A stretch of 64,000 nt of DNA, taken from Serratia surfactantfaciens (GTDB lineage Bacteria; Pseudomonadota; Gammaproteobacteria; Enterobacterales; Enterobacteriaceae). The notes below the pieces were generated by a model. The model saw nothing but the letters and a program-made list of their open reading frames with translations, was not told the origin of the DNA and did no database searches. The translations under genes and the position numbers were made by a program. Shown in pieces: positions 54,537 to 64,000 of the stretch. The stretch spans positions 4,836,001 to 4,900,000 of the forward strand of contig NZ_CP016948.1 of NCBI RefSeq assembly GCF_001642805.2, written 5' to 3'. Position 1 is the stretch's first letter. The number at the start of each line of letters is the position of its first letter.

Positions 54537-55373
54537 ATGCAGTTAACCGTGCGCGACATGACGCTCAATCTCTCCCATCCGCAGGTGATGGGTATCCTCA
54601 ACGTGACGCCGGATTCGTTTTCAGACGGCGGCCGTCACAACACCCTGAACCAGGCTCTGCTGCACGCGCACGCGCTGATTTCAGCCGGCGCCACGATGAT
54701 CGACGTCGGCGGCGAATCGACAAGGCCGGGGGCGGCGGAGGTGAGCGAAGAGGAAGAATTGGAACGGGTCGTGCCGGTGGTGGAAGCGCTGGCGCAGCGC
54801 TTCGAGGTCTTTATCTCGGTCGATACTTCGAAGGCGGGCGTGATCCGCGAATCGGCGCAGGCCGGCGCACATCTGATCAACGACATCCGTTCTCTGCAGG
54901 AGCCGGGCGCTCTGACGGCGGCGGCGGAAAGCGGCCTGCCGGTCTGCCTGATGCACATGCAGGGGCAGCCGCGCACCATGCAGCAGGCGCCGCACTACGA
55001 CGATCTGATCGCCGATGTTCAGACGTTTTTTGAACACCATATCCGGCGCTGCAATGAGGCGGGGATAACAAATCAGAAATTGCTGCTCGACCCCGGCTTC
55101 GGTTTCGGTAAAAATTTGGCGCACAACTATCAGCTTCTGGCTCGGTTGTCGGAGTTTCATCGGTTCGGTTTGCCGCTGCTGGTCGGCATGTCGCGCAAAT
55201 CGATGATTGGACAACTGCTGAACGTGCCGCCGGATCAACGGGTTATCGGCAGCGTGGCCTGTGCAGTGATCGCGGCAATGCAGGGTGCGCAGATTGTCAG
55301 AGTGCATGACGTTAAAGAAACCGTCGAGGCGATGCGTGTCGTCGAGGCAACACTTTCAGCAAAGGGACAGTAA
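54537..55373 (+). CDS. folP: Dihydropteroate synthase FolP
   Basis: FolP condenses p-aminobenzoate with dihydropterin pyrophosphate in folate synthesis and is the sulfonamide target. The TIM-barrel motifs are intact: GILNVTPDSFSDGG at 19-32, DVGGESTRPGA, and DPGFGFGK. The length of 278 is close to E. coli (282). It lies after the ftsH terminator and 3 bases before glmM, with which it is coupled. Confidence 0.97.
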   Translation: MQLTVRDMTLNLSHPQVMGILNVTPDSFSDGGRHNTLNQALLHAHALISAGATMIDVGGESTRPGAAEVSEEEELERVVPVVEALAQRFEVFISVDTSKAGVIRESAQAGAHLINDIRSLQEPGALTAAAESGLPVCLMHMQGQPRTMQQAPHYDDLIADVQTFFEHHIRRCNEAGITNQKLLLDPGFGFGKNLAHNYQLLARLSEFHRFGLPLLVGMSRKSMIGQLLNVPPDQRVIGSVACAVIAAMQGAQIVRVHDVKETVEAMRVVEATLSAKGQ

Positions 55374-55376
55374 GAC

Positions 55377-56714
55377 ATGAGCGAGCGCAAATATTTCGGC
55401 ACCGACGGCATCCGCGGCAAAGTCGGGGACAGCCCCATCACCCCGGACTTCGTGCTGAAGCTGGGTTGGGCGGCCGGTAAGGTGCTGGCGCGCCACGGTT
55501 CGCGCAAGATCATCATCGGCAAGGACACGCGCATCTCCGGTTACATGCTGGAATCCGCGCTGGAAGCCGGCCTGGCAGCCGCGGGGCTTTCTGCCTCTTT
55601 CACCGGGCCGATGCCGACGCCGGCGGTAGCCTATCTGACGCGCACCTTCCGCGCCGAAGCGGGCATCGTCATCTCCGCCTCGCATAACCCGTTCTACGAC
55701 AACGGCATCAAATTCTTCTCGATAGACGGCGCCAAACTGCCGGACAACGTCGAAGAGGCGATTGAAGCCGAGATGGAAAAACCGCTTACCTGCGTGGAGT
55801 CCGCCGAACTGGGTAAAGCCAGCCGCATCATCGACGCCGCCGGCCGCTATATCGAATTCTGTAAAGGCACCTTCCCGAGCGAGCTGAGCCTGAAAGGGCT
55901 GAAGATCGTGGTCGATTGCGCCAACGGCGCCACTTACCACATTGCGCCGAGCGTGCTGCGCGAATTGGGCGCCACGGTGATCGCCATCGGCGTTGAGCCG
56001 GACGGCATGAATATCAACGAAAAATGCGGCGCCACCGACGTGCGTCAGCTGCAGGAGCGCGTACTCAAAGAAAAAGCGCACGTGGGCCTGGCGTTCGACG
56101 GCGACGGCGATCGCGTGATGATGGTGGACCATTTGGGCAACAAGGTGGACGGCGATCAGATCCTGTACATCATCGCGCGTGAAGGCCTGCGTCAAGGCCA
56201 GCTGCGCGGCGGCGCGGTCGGCACCCTGATGAGCAACATGGGGCTGGAGCTGGCGCTGAAGCAGCTGGGCATTCCGTTCGCCCGCGCCAAGGTGGGCGAC
56301 CGCTATGTGCTGGAGAAGCTGCAGGAGTTGGGCTGGCGCATCGGCGCGGAAAACTCCGGCCATGTGATCCTGCTGGACAAAACCACCACCGGCGACGGCA
56401 TCGTGGCCGGGCTGCAGGTGCTGACCGCCATAGTGCGCAACCACATGAGCCTGCACGATCTGTGCAGCGGCATGAAGCTGTTGCCGCAGATCCTGGTCAA
56501 TGTGCGCTTCGCCGGCGAGCATAATCCGCTGGAATCCGAAGCGGTGCGTAAAGTCACCGAGCAGGTGGAAGCCGAGCTGGCCGGTCGCGGCCGGGTGCTG
56601 CTGCGCAAATCGGGCACCGAACCGCTGATCCGCGTGATGGTGGAAGGCGAGGACGAGCAGCAGGTGACCGCGCTGGCGCATCGCATCGCCGACGCGGTGA
56701 AATCCGCAGGTTAA
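55377..56714 (+). CDS. glmM: Phosphoglucosamine mutase GlmM
   Basis: GlmM converts glucosamine-6-phosphate to glucosamine-1-phosphate for UDP-GlcNAc synthesis. The phosphoserine is S102 in ISASHNP; the metal-binding loop is DGDGDR; the sugar-binding loop is ENSGH; the phosphate-binding loop is [10 protein letters not shown]. The length of 445 equals E. coli. It is the second gene of folP-glmM. Confidence 0.98.
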   Translation: MSERKYFGTDGIRGKVGDSPITPDFVLKLGWAAGKVLARHGSRKIIIGKDTRISGYMLESALEAGLAAAGLSASFTGPMPTPAVAYLTRTFRAEAGIVISASHNPFYDNGIKFFSIDGAKLPDNVEEAIEAEMEKPLTCVESAELGKASRIIDAAGRYIEFCKGTFPSELSLKGLKIVVDCANGATYHIAPSVLRELGATVIAIGVEPDGMNINEKCGATDVRQLQERVLKEKAHVGLAFDGDGDRVMMVDHLGNKVDGDQILYIIAREGLRQGQLRGGAVGTLMSNMGLELALKQLGIPFARAKVGDRYVLEKLQELGWRIGAENSGHVILLDKTTTGDGIVAGLQVLTAIVRNHMSLHDLCSGMKLLPQILVNVRFAGEHNPLESEAVRKVTEQVEAELAGRGRVLLRKSGTEPLIRVMVEGEDEQQVTALAHRIADAVKSAG

Positions 56715-56731
56715 AACAGACAGTTAGCCGC

Positions 56732-56754
56732 CGGGCTCGGCAACGCTGAGCCCG
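56732..56754 (+). terminator. Hairpin after glmM, probable terminator
   Basis: CGGGCTC and GAGCCCG pair around GGCAACGCT. A T run lies only further on (near 56774), so termination may be partial. Confidence 0.45.
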
Positions 56755-56810
56755 AACAGGCGATTGTTGGCGTTTTTTTCCGCAAACGCGCCGGCGGCTG
56801 CAAATTGCCC

Positions 56811-56839
56811 TTGCGCGGGTTGGCGGCTTTGGTTAGTAT
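56811..56839 (+). promoter_or_regulatory. Predicted promoter of secG
   Basis: TTGCGC (56811-56816) and TAGTAT (56834-56839) are 17 bases apart, 95 bases before the secG start. Confidence 0.6.
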
Positions 56840-56934
56840 TCACACCCGCTTCAGTAGGCAGTTTTTAAAAGCGCCTGCTTGATGAGTGTGAAGCATTTGG
56901 CATGCGGTTAGGCCGCAAGGATACGGGTACTACT

Positions 56935-57270
56935 ATGTACGAAGCTCTTCTGGTAATTTTCCTGCTGATCTCAATCGGGCTGGTTGCTCTGATTATGCTG
57001 CAGCAAGGTAAAGGCGCTGATATGGGAGCCTCTTTCGGAGCAGGTGCATCAGGCACGCTGTTCGGTTCGAGTGGTTCCGGTAACTTTATGACCCGCATGA
57101 CTGCTGTGCTGGCGACGCTGTTCTTCGTCATCAGCCTGATTCTGGGCAACCTCAGCAGCAACCAAAGCAAGAAAGGCAGCGAGTGGGAAAACCTGGGTCA
57201 GCCAGTGAAAACTGAGCAGACAACCGCGCCGGCGGCACCAGCCAAACCGAGCAGCGATATCCCGCAGTAA
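56935..57270 (+). CDS. secG: Protein translocase subunit SecG
   Basis: SecG is the small subunit of the SecYEG channel and assists SecA cycling. Two membrane helices (about 2-22 and 53-73) flank a glycine-rich loop (QQGKGADMGASFGAGASGTLFGSSGSG in outline), then an Ala/Pro/Thr-rich C-terminus. The ATG at 56935 gives 111 residues (E. coli 110). tRNA-Leu lies 70 bases downstream and may be co-transcribed. Confidence 0.96.
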   Translation: MYEALLVIFLLISIGLVALIMLQQGKGADMGASFGAGASGTLFGSSGSGNFMTRMTAVLATLFFVISLILGNLSSNQSKKGSEWENLGQPVKTEQTTAPAAPAKPSSDIPQ

Positions 57271-57340
57271 GCCGCAACAGAGTTTGAAAACGGTGGTTGT
57301 GAACTCGAAAGAACAACGGCCGTTAGCAGTAAGAATCAGT

Positions 57341-57427
57341 ACCGAGGTGGTGGAATTGGTAGACACGCTACCTTGAGGTGGTAGTGCCCTAACGGGCTTG
57401 TGGGTTCGAGTCCCATCCTCGGTACCA
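57341..57427 (+). tRNA. leuU: tRNA-Leu (anticodon GAG)
   Basis: This is an 87-base cloverleaf. The acceptor stem ACCGAGG pairs with CCTCGGT, followed by A and an encoded CCA. The anticodon stem CTACC/GGTAG encloses TTGAGGT with GAG at 57375-57377. A long variable arm (TGCCCTAACGGGCT region) and the GGTTCGA T-loop are present. It lies after secG as leuU does in E. coli. Confidence 0.97.
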
Positions 57428-57442
57428 AATCCCAGAGATAAC

Positions 57443-57471
57443 TTGCAATTTTGCGATTATCGGCGTAGTAT
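57443..57471 (+). promoter_or_regulatory. Predicted promoter of the tRNA-fMet-rimP-nusA-infB operon
   Basis: TTGCAA (57443-57448) and TAGTAT (57466-57471) are 17 bases apart, 16 bases before the mature tRNA 5' end. Confidence 0.75.
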
Positions 57472-57487
57472 TTGCCACGTTTTCGGA

Positions 57488-57564
<77 letters not shown>

Positions 57565-57696
57565 CTTTCCTTTAAGTGTTTATTTTCAAATACACTTTTC
57601 GATTGAAACCCGCTTTTCTCGATCAACATTTGAAAATGACACTTGCTCGAAAGTTGTACCGAGGCCGCCTAGCGGCAAACAGGGTCCAGTTGCATA

Positions 57697-57764
57697 AAGC
57701 CCCGATTTTTCGGGGTTTTTTGTTATTTGGCAACAGAATCACTGGGCTATTTAGCCCTTTTTTT
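57697..57764 (+). terminator. Two attenuator-like hairpins in the rimP leader
   Basis: GCCCCGA...TCGGGG with a T run (57699-57722) and GGGCTA-TT-TAGCCC with seven T bases (57744-57764) lie between tRNA-fMet and rimP. The second ends 17 bases before the rimP start codon. Both look like intrinsic terminators that must be read through to express rimP-nusA-infB; a rimP leader of this kind is known in gammaproteobacteria. Confidence 0.7.
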
Positions 57765-57781
57765 ATGTCTTGGGGGTGGGC

Positions 57782-58234
57782 TTGTCCACATTAGAGCAAC
57801 AGTTAACAGAGATGCTTTCGGCACCCGTAGAAGCGTTGGGCTTTGAGCTTGTAGGCATCGAATTCATTCGTGCGCGCCAATCGACGCTCCGCATCTATAT
57901 TGATAGTGACAACGGCATCAATGTTGATGATTGCGCTGATGTCAGCCACCAGGTCAGCGCTGTATTGGACGTCGAAGATCCAATCACGGTCGCTTACAAC
58001 TTGGAAGTCTCCTCTCCTGGCCTTGATCGCCCGATGTTCACCGCAGAACACTATACGCGTTACCTCGGTGAAGAAGTCAGCCTGGTCCTGCGCATGGCGG
58101 TACAGAACCGTCGCAAGTGGCAGGGTATTATCAAGTCTGTCGAAGGCGAGATGATCACGGTTACTGTGGAAGGGAAAGATGAAGTGTTCGCGCTGAGCAA
58201 CATCCAGAAAGCGAACCTGGTACCCCACTTTTAA
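57782..58234 (+). CDS. rimP: Ribosome maturation factor RimP
   Basis: RimP assists assembly of the 30S subunit. I start at TTG 57782 ([12 protein letters not shown]), which has GGGGGTGGG upstream and gives 150 residues as in E. coli. Conserved segments are [35 protein letters not shown] and [10 protein letters not shown]. An in-frame TTG at 57770 is an alternative start. nusA follows after 21 bases. Confidence 0.96.
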   Translation: MSTLEQQLTEMLSAPVEALGFELVGIEFIRARQSTLRIYIDSDNGINVDDCADVSHQVSAVLDVEDPITVAYNLEVSSPGLDRPMFTAEHYTRYLGEEVSLVLRMAVQNRRKWQGIIKSVEGEMITVTVEGKDEVFALSNIQKANLVPHF

Positions 58235-58255
58235 AGTTTGGAAGAGGCAACTAGG

Positions 58256-59764
58256 ATGAACAAAGAGATTCTGGCTGTTGTTGAAGCAGTTTCCAATGAA
58301 AAATCCCTTCCGCGCGAGAAGATTTTCGAAGCGCTGGAAACTGCATTAGCCACCGCAACCAAGAAAAAATACGAGCAGGAAATCGACGTGCGCGTCAGCA
58401 TTGACCGCAGAACCGGCGATTTCGATACCTTCCGCCGTTGGGTCGCCGTAGACGAAGTGACTCAGCCAACGCGTGAAATCACGCTGGAAGCCGCTCAGTT
58501 TGAAGATCCGAGCATCGAGCTCGGCGGCTACGTCGAAGATCAGATCGAATCCGTGACCTTCGACCGTATCACCACCCAAACCGCCAAACAGGTTATCGTG
58601 CAGAAAGTGCGCGAAGCCGAGCGTGCGATGGTGGTCGACGCTTTCCGTGAACACGAAGGCGAGATCGTCACCGGCGTGGTGAAGAAAGTGAACCGCGACA
58701 GCATCGCGCTGGATCTGGGCAACAACGCCGAAGCGGTGATTGGCCGTGAAGACATGCTGCCGCGCGAAAACTTCCGTCCGGGCGACCGCATTCGCGGCGT
58801 ATTGTACGCCGTGCGTCCTGAAGCTCGCGGCGCGCAGCTGTTCGTCAGCCGTTCCAGCTCGGAAATGCTGAAAGAACTGTTCCGCATCGAAGTGCCGGAA
58901 ATCGGCGAAGAAGTGATTGAAATTAAAGCGGCAGCCCGCGATCCTGGCTCCCGCGCGAAAATTGCAGTGAAAACCAACGACAAGCGCATCGACCCGGTCG
59001 GCGCTTGCGTAGGCATGCGCGGTGCGCGCGTTCAGGCCGTGTCGAGCGAGCTCGGCGGCGAACGTATCGACATCATCCTGTGGGATGACAACCCTGCGCA
59101 ATTCGTCATCAACGCCATGGCGCCGGCCGACGTCGCGTCGATCGTGGTAGACGAAGATAACTGCACCATGGATATCGCCGTTGAAGCCAGCAACCTGGCG
59201 CAGGCGATCGGCCGTAACGGCCAAAACGTGCGTTTGGCTTCCCAGCTGCTGAAACAACACCGCGGCGACGATCGTTGGGAACTGAACGTGATGACGGCGG
59301 ACGACCTGCAGGCCAAGCACCAGGCCGAGGCTCATGCCGCTATTGATACCTTCACCAAGTATCTTGATATCGACGAAGATTTCGCCACCGTACTGGTTGA
59401 AGAAGGCTTCTCCACGCTGGAAGAGCTGGCCTACGTGCCGATCAAAGAGCTGTTGGAAATCGACGGTCTGGATGAAGATACGGTTGAAGCATTGCGCGAA
59501 CGCGCCAAAGCTGCATTGACCACGCTGGCCCTGGCACAAGAAGAAAGCCTGGGCGACAACAAACCGGCCGACGATTTGCTCAACCTGCCGGGTCTTGAGC
59601 GCAGCATGGCCTTTAAACTGGCCGCGCGTGGGGTTTGTACGCTGGAAGATCTTGCCGAGCAGGGTGTTGACGATCTGGCTGATATTGAAGGGCTTAGCGA
59701 TGAGCAAGCCGGCGAGCTGATCATGGCTGCACGCAATATCTGTTGGTTTGGCGACAACGCGTAA
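58256..59764 (+). CDS. nusA: Transcription termination/antitermination protein NusA
   Basis: NusA binds RNA polymerase and controls pausing, termination and antitermination. Domains: N-terminal (1-125), S1 (about 135-200), KH1 and KH2 (about 200-345), and two acidic repeats, AR1 and AR2, at the C-terminus. At 502 residues it is 7 longer than the E. coli protein (495). The difference is local: where E. coli has SG before WELNVM, this protein has nine residues (LKQHRGDDR, about 332-340). The ATG at 58256 follows TAGG closely. Confidence 0.97.
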   Translation: MNKEILAVVEAVSNEKSLPREKIFEALETALATATKKKYEQEIDVRVSIDRRTGDFDTFRRWVAVDEVTQPTREITLEAAQFEDPSIELGGYVEDQIESVTFDRITTQTAKQVIVQKVREAERAMVVDAFREHEGEIVTGVVKKVNRDSIALDLGNNAEAVIGREDMLPRENFRPGDRIRGVLYAVRPEARGAQLFVSRSSSEMLKELFRIEVPEIGEEVIEIKAAARDPGSRAKIAVKTNDKRIDPVGACVGMRGARVQAVSSELGGERIDIILWDDNPAQFVINAMAPADVASIVVDEDNCTMDIAVEASNLAQAIGRNGQNVRLASQLLKQHRGDDRWELNVMTADDLQAKHQAEAHAAIDTFTKYLDIDEDFATVLVEEGFSTLEELAYVPIKELLEIDGLDEDTVEALRERAKAALTTLALAQEESLGDNKPADDLLNLPGLERSMAFKLAARGVCTLEDLAEQGVDDLADIEGLSDEQAGELIMAARNICWFGDNA

Positions 59765-59787
59765 TAACTGTAGCAGGAAGGAACAGC

Positions 59788-62478
59788 ATGACGACAGATG
59801 TAACCGTAAAATCGCTGGCAGCAGAGATTCAGACTCCGGTTGATCGCCTGGTACAGCAGTTTGCTGATGCAGGGATCAACAAGTCCGAGTCGGACTCTGT
59901 TACCCAGCAAGAAAAAGAAACATTGCTGGCGCACCTGAACCGTGAACACGGCAGCGCGCCGGGTAAACTCACTTTGCAGCGCAAAACGCGCAGCACCTTG
60001 AATATCCCGAGCACCGGCGGTAAAAGTAAATCGGTGCAAATTGAGGTCCGCAAGAAACGCACTTATGTAAATCGCGATACGCAGGAAGCCCAGTTGGCTG
60101 AAGCGGCAGAGCAGGCACAGCGTGAAGCGGAAGAGCAGGCACGGCGCGAAGCGGAAGAGCTCGCAAAACGCGAAGCGGAAGCGAAGCGCGCAGCCGAAGA
60201 GCAAGCCAAACGTGAGGCCGCGGAGATTGCTAAGCGTAATTCAGCGGAAAAAGAAAAAGTGACCAATCAACATACCGACGAAATGACCAAGCCAGCTCAG
60301 GCGGAAAAAGCACGCCGTGAAGCCGAAGCCGCTGAACTGAAACGCAAAGCGGAAGAGGAAGTGCGCCGCAAGGTTGAAGAGGAAGCCAAGCGCGTGGCGG
60401 AAGAAGCCCGTCGCATGGCCGAAGAGAACGGCGAGAAGTGGGCCCAGGCCGACGCGGCAAGCGCTGCGGTTGAAAGCGCCGACTATCACGTGACCACCTC
60501 TCAGCATGCCCGTGCCGCTGAAGACGAAAACGACGCCAAAGTTGAAGGCGATCGTCGCAGCCGCACCCGCGGCGGCAAAGCCACCAAGCAGAAGAAAGGC
60601 AACAAGCTGTCCGAATCCAAAGCGGATCGCGAAGAAGCGCGCGCCGTTACCCGTGGCGGTAAAGGCGGCAAACGCAAGCCTAGCGCTCTGCAGCAGGGCT
60701 TCAACAAGCCGGCGCAGGTGGTTAACCGCGACGTGGTGATCGGTGAAACCATCACCGTAGCCGAGCTGGCCAACAAGATGGCGGTAAAAGGTTCTCAGGT
60801 CATCAAAGTGATGATGAAGCTGGGCGCCATGGCCACCATCAACCAGGTTATCGACCAGGAAACCGCACAGCTGGTTGCCGAAGAGATGGGCCACAAAGTT
60901 ATCCTGCGTCGTGAAAACGAGCTGGAAGAAGCGCTGATGAGCGACCGTGATACGGGCGCTGCGGCTGAACCGCGTGCGCCGGTCGTGACCATCATGGGCC
61001 ACGTTGACCACGGTAAAACCTCTCTGCTGGACTACATCCGCTCCACAAAAGTGGCGGCGGGCGAAGCCGGCGGCATTACCCAGCACATCGGTGCCTACCA
61101 CGTAGAAACCGAGAACGGCATGATCACCTTCCTGGATACCCCGGGTCACGCCGCGTTTACCTCGATGCGTGCTCGCGGTGCTCAGGCAACTGACATCGTG
61201 GTTCTGGTGGTGGCGGCTGATGACGGCGTGATGCCACAGACCATCGAAGCTATCCAGCACGCGAAAGCGGCGCAGGTGCCATTGGTGGTTGCGGTTAACA
61301 AAATCGACAAACCGGAAGCCGATCCGGACCGCGTTAAGCAGGAACTGTCTCAGTACGGCGTTATGCCGGAAGAGTGGGGCGGCGAAGCGCAGTTCGTCCA
61401 CGTGTCCGCGAAAGCCGGTACCGGTATCGACGAACTGCTGCAGGCTATCCTGCTGCAGGCCGAAGTTCTGGAACTGAAAGCGGTACGCAGCGGCATGGCG
61501 AGCGGCGTAGTGATCGAGTCCTTCCTGGATAAAGGCCGTGGCCCAGTGGCTACCGTGCTGGTTCAGGAAGGTACGCTGAACAAGGGCGACATCGTCCTGT
61601 GTGGCTTCGAATACGGCCGTGTGCGTGCGATGCGCGACGAATTGGGCCGTGAAGTGACCTCCGCCGGTCCGTCTATCCCTGTGGAAATCCTGGGTCTGTC
61701 CAGCGTGCCTGCAGCGGGTGACGAAGCGACCGTAGTGCGTGACGAGAAGAAAGCGCGTGAAGTGGCGCTGTATCGTCAGGGCAAGTTCCGCGAAGTCAAA
61801 CTGGCGCGTCAGCAGAAGTCCAAGCTGGAAAACATGTTCGCCAACATGACCGACGGCGAAGTGTCCGAGCTGAACATCGTACTGAAATCCGACGTTCAGG
61901 GTTCTTGCGAAGCGATCAGCGACTCGCTGCTGAAGCTCTCCACCGACGAAGTGAAGGTGAAGATTGTCGGCTCCGGCGTAGGTGGTATCACCGAAACCGA
62001 CGCGACGCTGGCTGCGGCCTCCAACGCCATCATCCTGGGCTTCAACGTGCGTGCCGACGCTTCTGCGCGCCGCGTGATCGAAGCGGAAAGCCTGGATCTG
62101 CGTTACTACTCCGTGATCTATAACTTGATCGACGAAGTGAAGCAGGCGATGAGCGGTATGCTGGCGCCGGAATACAAGCAGCAGATCATCGGCCTGGCCG
62201 AAGTGCGCGACGTGTTCAAATCGCCTAAGTTCGGCGCTATCGCCGGCTGTATGGTTACCGAAGGGACCATCAAGCGTCACAACCCAATCCGCGTACTGCG
62301 CGACAACGTGGTTATCTATGAAGGCGAGCTGGAATCCCTGCGCCGCTTCAAAGATGACGTTAACGAAGTCCGTAACGGCATGGAATGTGGTATCGGCGTT
62401 AAGAACTATAACGACGTGCGCGTCGGCGACATGATCGAAGTGTTCGAGATCATTGAGATCCAACGCACCATCGCTTAA
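59788..62478 (+). CDS. infB: Translation initiation factor IF-2
   Basis: IF-2 is the GTPase that places fMet-tRNA on the 30S subunit and promotes 50S joining. The N-terminal part (residues 1-50) is the IF2N domain, followed by a long Glu/Ala/Arg/Lys-rich helical region (about 100-240) and a basic Gly-rich linker. The G domain has GHVDHGKT at about 404-411 and NKID. Domains II, III and IV follow. The ATG at 59788 has AAGGAA upstream; the length of 896 is close to E. coli (890). Shorter forms from internal starts are likely, as in E. coli. Confidence 0.98.
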   Translation: MTTDVTVKSLAAEIQTPVDRLVQQFADAGINKSESDSVTQQEKETLLAHLNREHGSAPGKLTLQRKTRSTLNIPSTGGKSKSVQIEVRKKRTYVNRDTQEAQLAEAAEQAQREAEEQARREAEELAKREAEAKRAAEEQAKREAAEIAKRNSAEKEKVTNQHTDEMTKPAQAEKARREAEAAELKRKAEEEVRRKVEEEAKRVAEEARRMAEENGEKWAQADAASAAVESADYHVTTSQHARAAEDENDAKVEGDRRSRTRGGKATKQKKGNKLSESKADREEARAVTRGGKGGKRKPSALQQGFNKPAQVVNRDVVIGETITVAELANKMAVKGSQVIKVMMKLGAMATINQVIDQETAQLVAEEMGHKVILRRENELEEALMSDRDTGAAAEPRAPVVTIMGHVDHGKTSLLDYIRSTKVAAGEAGGITQHIGAYHVETENGMITFLDTPGHAAFTSMRARGAQATDIVVLVVAADDGVMPQTIEAIQHAKAAQVPLVVAVNKIDKPEADPDRVKQELSQYGVMPEEWGGEAQFVHVSAKAGTGIDELLQAILLQAEVLELKAVRSGMASGVVIESFLDKGRGPVATVLVQEGTLNKGDIVLCGFEYGRVRAMRDELGREVTSAGPSIPVEILGLSSVPAAGDEATVVRDEKKAREVALYRQGKFREVKLARQQKSKLENMFANMTDGEVSELNIVLKSDVQGSCEAISDSLLKLSTDEVKVKIVGSGVGGITETDATLAAASNAIILGFNVRADASARRVIEAESLDLRYYSVIYNLIDEVKQAMSGMLAPEYKQQIIGLAEVRDVFKSPKFGAIAGCMVTEGTIKRHNPIRVLRDNVVIYEGELESLRRFKDDVNEVRNGMECGIGVKNYNDVRVGDMIEVFEIIEIQRTIA

Positions 62479-62506
62479 CGATTGCACATCTGCTTATATC
62501 TGTTTA

Positions 62507-62528
62507 CGGGGGGCCTTTGTGCCCCCCG
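62507..62528 (+). other. Hairpin between infB and rbfA
   Basis: CGGGGGGC (62507-62514) and GCCCCCCG (62521-62528) pair over CTTTGT. ATTTG, not a T run, follows, so it is more likely an mRNA processing or stability element than a terminator. Confidence 0.55.
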
Positions 62529-62548
62529 ATTTGTCTGGAGAATCCAAA

Positions 62549-62959
62549 ATGGCAAAAGAATTCAGCCGCGGTCAACGCGTGGCGCAAGAGATGCAGAAAG
62601 AGATTGCGATCATTCTGCAGCGTGAAGTGAAAGATCCGCGCGTCGGCATGGCGACCGTTTCCGGCGTGGAAGTGTCCCGTGATCTGGCGTACGCCAAGGT
62701 TTACGTCACCTTCCTGAACGTGCTGACCGAGAACCACGATCCGGATCTGGTCAACAACGGCATCAAAGCGTTGCAAGACGCTTCCGGTTACATCCGCACC
62801 CTGCTGGGCAAAGCGATGCGCCTGCGCGTGGTGCCGGAGCTGACCTTCGCCTACGATAACTCCCTGGTGGAAGGCATGCGCATGTCCAACCTGGTGACCA
62901 ACGTGGTGAAGAACGACGCCGAGCGCCGTTCCGCCTCAGGCGATGACAAGGAGGACTGA
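62549..62959 (+). CDS. rbfA: Ribosome-binding factor A
   Basis: RbfA is a KH-like protein needed for 16S rRNA 5' end maturation and growth in the cold. The ATG at 62549 follows TCTGGAG and starts [20 protein letters not shown]. The length of 136 is close to E. coli (133). Conserved parts are [27 protein letters not shown] and LRVVPELTF. Its stop overlaps the truB start by one base (TGATG). Confidence 0.97.
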   Translation: MAKEFSRGQRVAQEMQKEIAIILQREVKDPRVGMATVSGVEVSRDLAYAKVYVTFLNVLTENHDPDLVNNGIKALQDASGYIRTLLGKAMRLRVVPELTFAYDNSLVEGMRMSNLVTNVVKNDAERRSASGDDKED

Positions 62960-63903
62960 TGAGTCGCCCTCGTCGCCGCGGCCGTGATATCCACGGCGTG
63001 CTGTTGCTGGACAAGCCGCAGGGTTTGTCGTCCAACGATGCGCTGCAAAAAGTAAAGCGCCTGTACAACGCCAACCGGGCGGGTCACACCGGCGCGCTCG
63101 ATCCGCTGGCGACCGGCATGTTGCCTATCTGCCTGGGTGAAGCGACCAAGTTTTCGCAATATCTGCTCGATTCCGACAAGCGCTATCGGGTGATCGCCAA
63201 GCTGGGGCAGCGTACCGATACCTCGGACGCCGACGGTCAGATCGTGCAGGAGCGCCCGGTGAACTTCACCCAGGCGCAGCTCGACGCGGCGCTGGACACC
63301 TTCCGCGGCGACATCCAGCAGGTGCCGTCGATGTATTCGGCGCTGAAATACCAGGGCAAGAAACTCTACGAGTATGCGCGCCAGGGGATTGAAGTGCCGC
63401 GCGAAGCGCGCAGCATCACGGTGTACGAGCTGCAGTTTATCCGCTGGGAAGGGGATGAGCTGGAGCTGGAGATCCACTGCTCGAAAGGCACTTACATCCG
63501 CACCATCACCGACGATCTCGGCGAGCTGCTGGGCTGCGGCGCGCACGTGATCTATCTGCGTCGCCTGCAGGTGGCGACTTACCCGATCGCGCGCATGGTG
63601 ACGCTGGAACAGCTGAACGCCTTGCTGGCGCAGGCGCAGGAACAAGCGATCGCCCCCGGCGAGCTGCTCGATCCGCTGCTGATGCCGATGGACAGCCCGG
63701 TTGAGAACTATCCGGAAGTGAATTTGCTGCCGGTGGTGGCGGGCTACGTCAAGCAGGGGCAGCCGGTGCAGGTGGCCGGTGCGCCGGCCTCCGGTATGGT
63801 GCGTATCACCGAGGGTGAAGAGCGGAAATTCATCGGCGTTGGCGACATCGCCGAGGATGGTCGCGTGGCGCCGCGCCGCCTGGTGGTCGAACATTTCGAC
63901 TGA
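62959..63903 (+). CDS. truB: tRNA pseudouridine-55 synthase TruB
   Basis: TruB makes pseudouridine 55 in the T-loop of tRNAs and acts as a tRNA folding chaperone. The catalytic aspartate is D48 in [30 protein letters not shown] and CSKGTYIRT are further family motifs, and a C-terminal PUA-like domain closes the 314-residue protein. It is translationally coupled to rbfA. Confidence 0.97.
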   Translation: MSRPRRRGRDIHGVLLLDKPQGLSSNDALQKVKRLYNANRAGHTGALDPLATGMLPICLGEATKFSQYLLDSDKRYRVIAKLGQRTDTSDADGQIVQERPVNFTQAQLDAALDTFRGDIQQVPSMYSALKYQGKKLYEYARQGIEVPREARSITVYELQFIRWEGDELELEIHCSKGTYIRTITDDLGELLGCGAHVIYLRRLQVATYPIARMVTLEQLNALLAQAQEQAIAPGELLDPLLMPMDSPVENYPEVNLLPVVAGYVKQGQPVQVAGAPASGMVRITEGEERKFIGVGDIAEDGRVAPRRLVVEHFD

Positions 63904-63923
63904 CGGCGGGGCACTGCGTCGCC

Positions 63924-63952
63924 TTGCGATCGCACTGCGCTAAGAGTAGAAT
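63924..63952 (+). promoter_or_regulatory. Predicted promoter downstream of truB, presumably for rpsO
   Basis: TTGCGA (63924-63929) and TAGAAT (63947-63952) are 17 bases apart. The gene it serves lies beyond the window; by gene order it should be rpsO. Confidence 0.7.
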
Positions 63953-64000
63953 GGCGCAGCTTATGCATTGGGTTGCTGAATTAGAGATCGGCGCCTGTTT

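Noticed and set aside
60241..62487. Long minus-strand open frame opposite infB
   Set aside because: Shadow of the infB codon pattern; no ribosome-binding site or recognisable family.

Overview
The window is chromosomal DNA from a gammaproteobacterium of the order Enterobacterales. Most proteins can be recognised as close relatives of Escherichia coli proteins of nearly the same length, but the GC content is higher (roughly 58-60% by eye). Gene order is also rearranged relative to E. coli, and a few genes are extra. Serratia or a near relative is the most likely source; this is inference from gene order and protein similarity, not from a search. No insertion sequence, prophage, integron or CRISPR array is visible, so the window is almost entirely housekeeping genome.

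Layout. (1) 1-9.0 kb: end of mutL, then miaA, hfq, hflX, hflK, hflC, yjeT, purA and nsrR. (2) 9-17 kb: rnr and rlmB, aidB, then a reduced yjf locus (yjfL, yjfN, bsmA, yjfP), an unrecognised 124-residue gene and another DUF1471 gene. (3) 17-20 kb: rpsF-priB-rpsR-rplI, a DUF488 gene and oapA. (4) 20-34.8 kb: fklB, ytfE, cpdB, cysQ, ytfJ, ytfK, ytfL (paeA), msrA, the translocation and assembly pair tamA-tamB, ytfP and ppa. (5) 35-39.2 kb: a chemoreceptor behind a FliA-type promoter, fbp and mpl. (6) 39.4-43.2 kb: two tandem yhcN-like genes, argR, mdh, and a divergent pair made of a Ner-family regulator (sfsB) and a Mu-type HTH protein. (7) 43.2-51.7 kb: ispB, rplU-rpmA, yhbE-obgE, dacB-pmrA-pmrB, greA and yhbY. 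(8) 51.8-64 kb: rlmE-ftsH-folP-glmM-secG, tRNA-Leu(GAG), tRNA-fMet, rimP-nusA-infB-rbfA-truB and the start of the rpsO promoter region.

Functional links. FtsH and its membrane regulators HflK and HflC lie in one window. NsrR and a target it is known to control in E. coli, ytfE, are both here, and ytfE carries a near-consensus NsrR operator. Translation and RNA metabolism dominate: Hfq, HflX, RNase R, RlmB, RlmE, YhbY, MiaA, ribosomal proteins, RimP, NusA, IF2, RbfA and TruB. Cell-wall and envelope work is done by Mpl, GlmM, DacB, OapA, TamAB, IspB and PmrAB.

The most unusual part is 42.4-43.25 kb. A Ner-like repressor gene and a Mu-repressor-like HTH gene diverge from a region with evenly spaced dyads and a direct repeat. 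This looks like a domesticated version of the regulatory switch of a Mu-type phage. A second theme is the number of small secreted DUF1471 proteins: five genes in the window.
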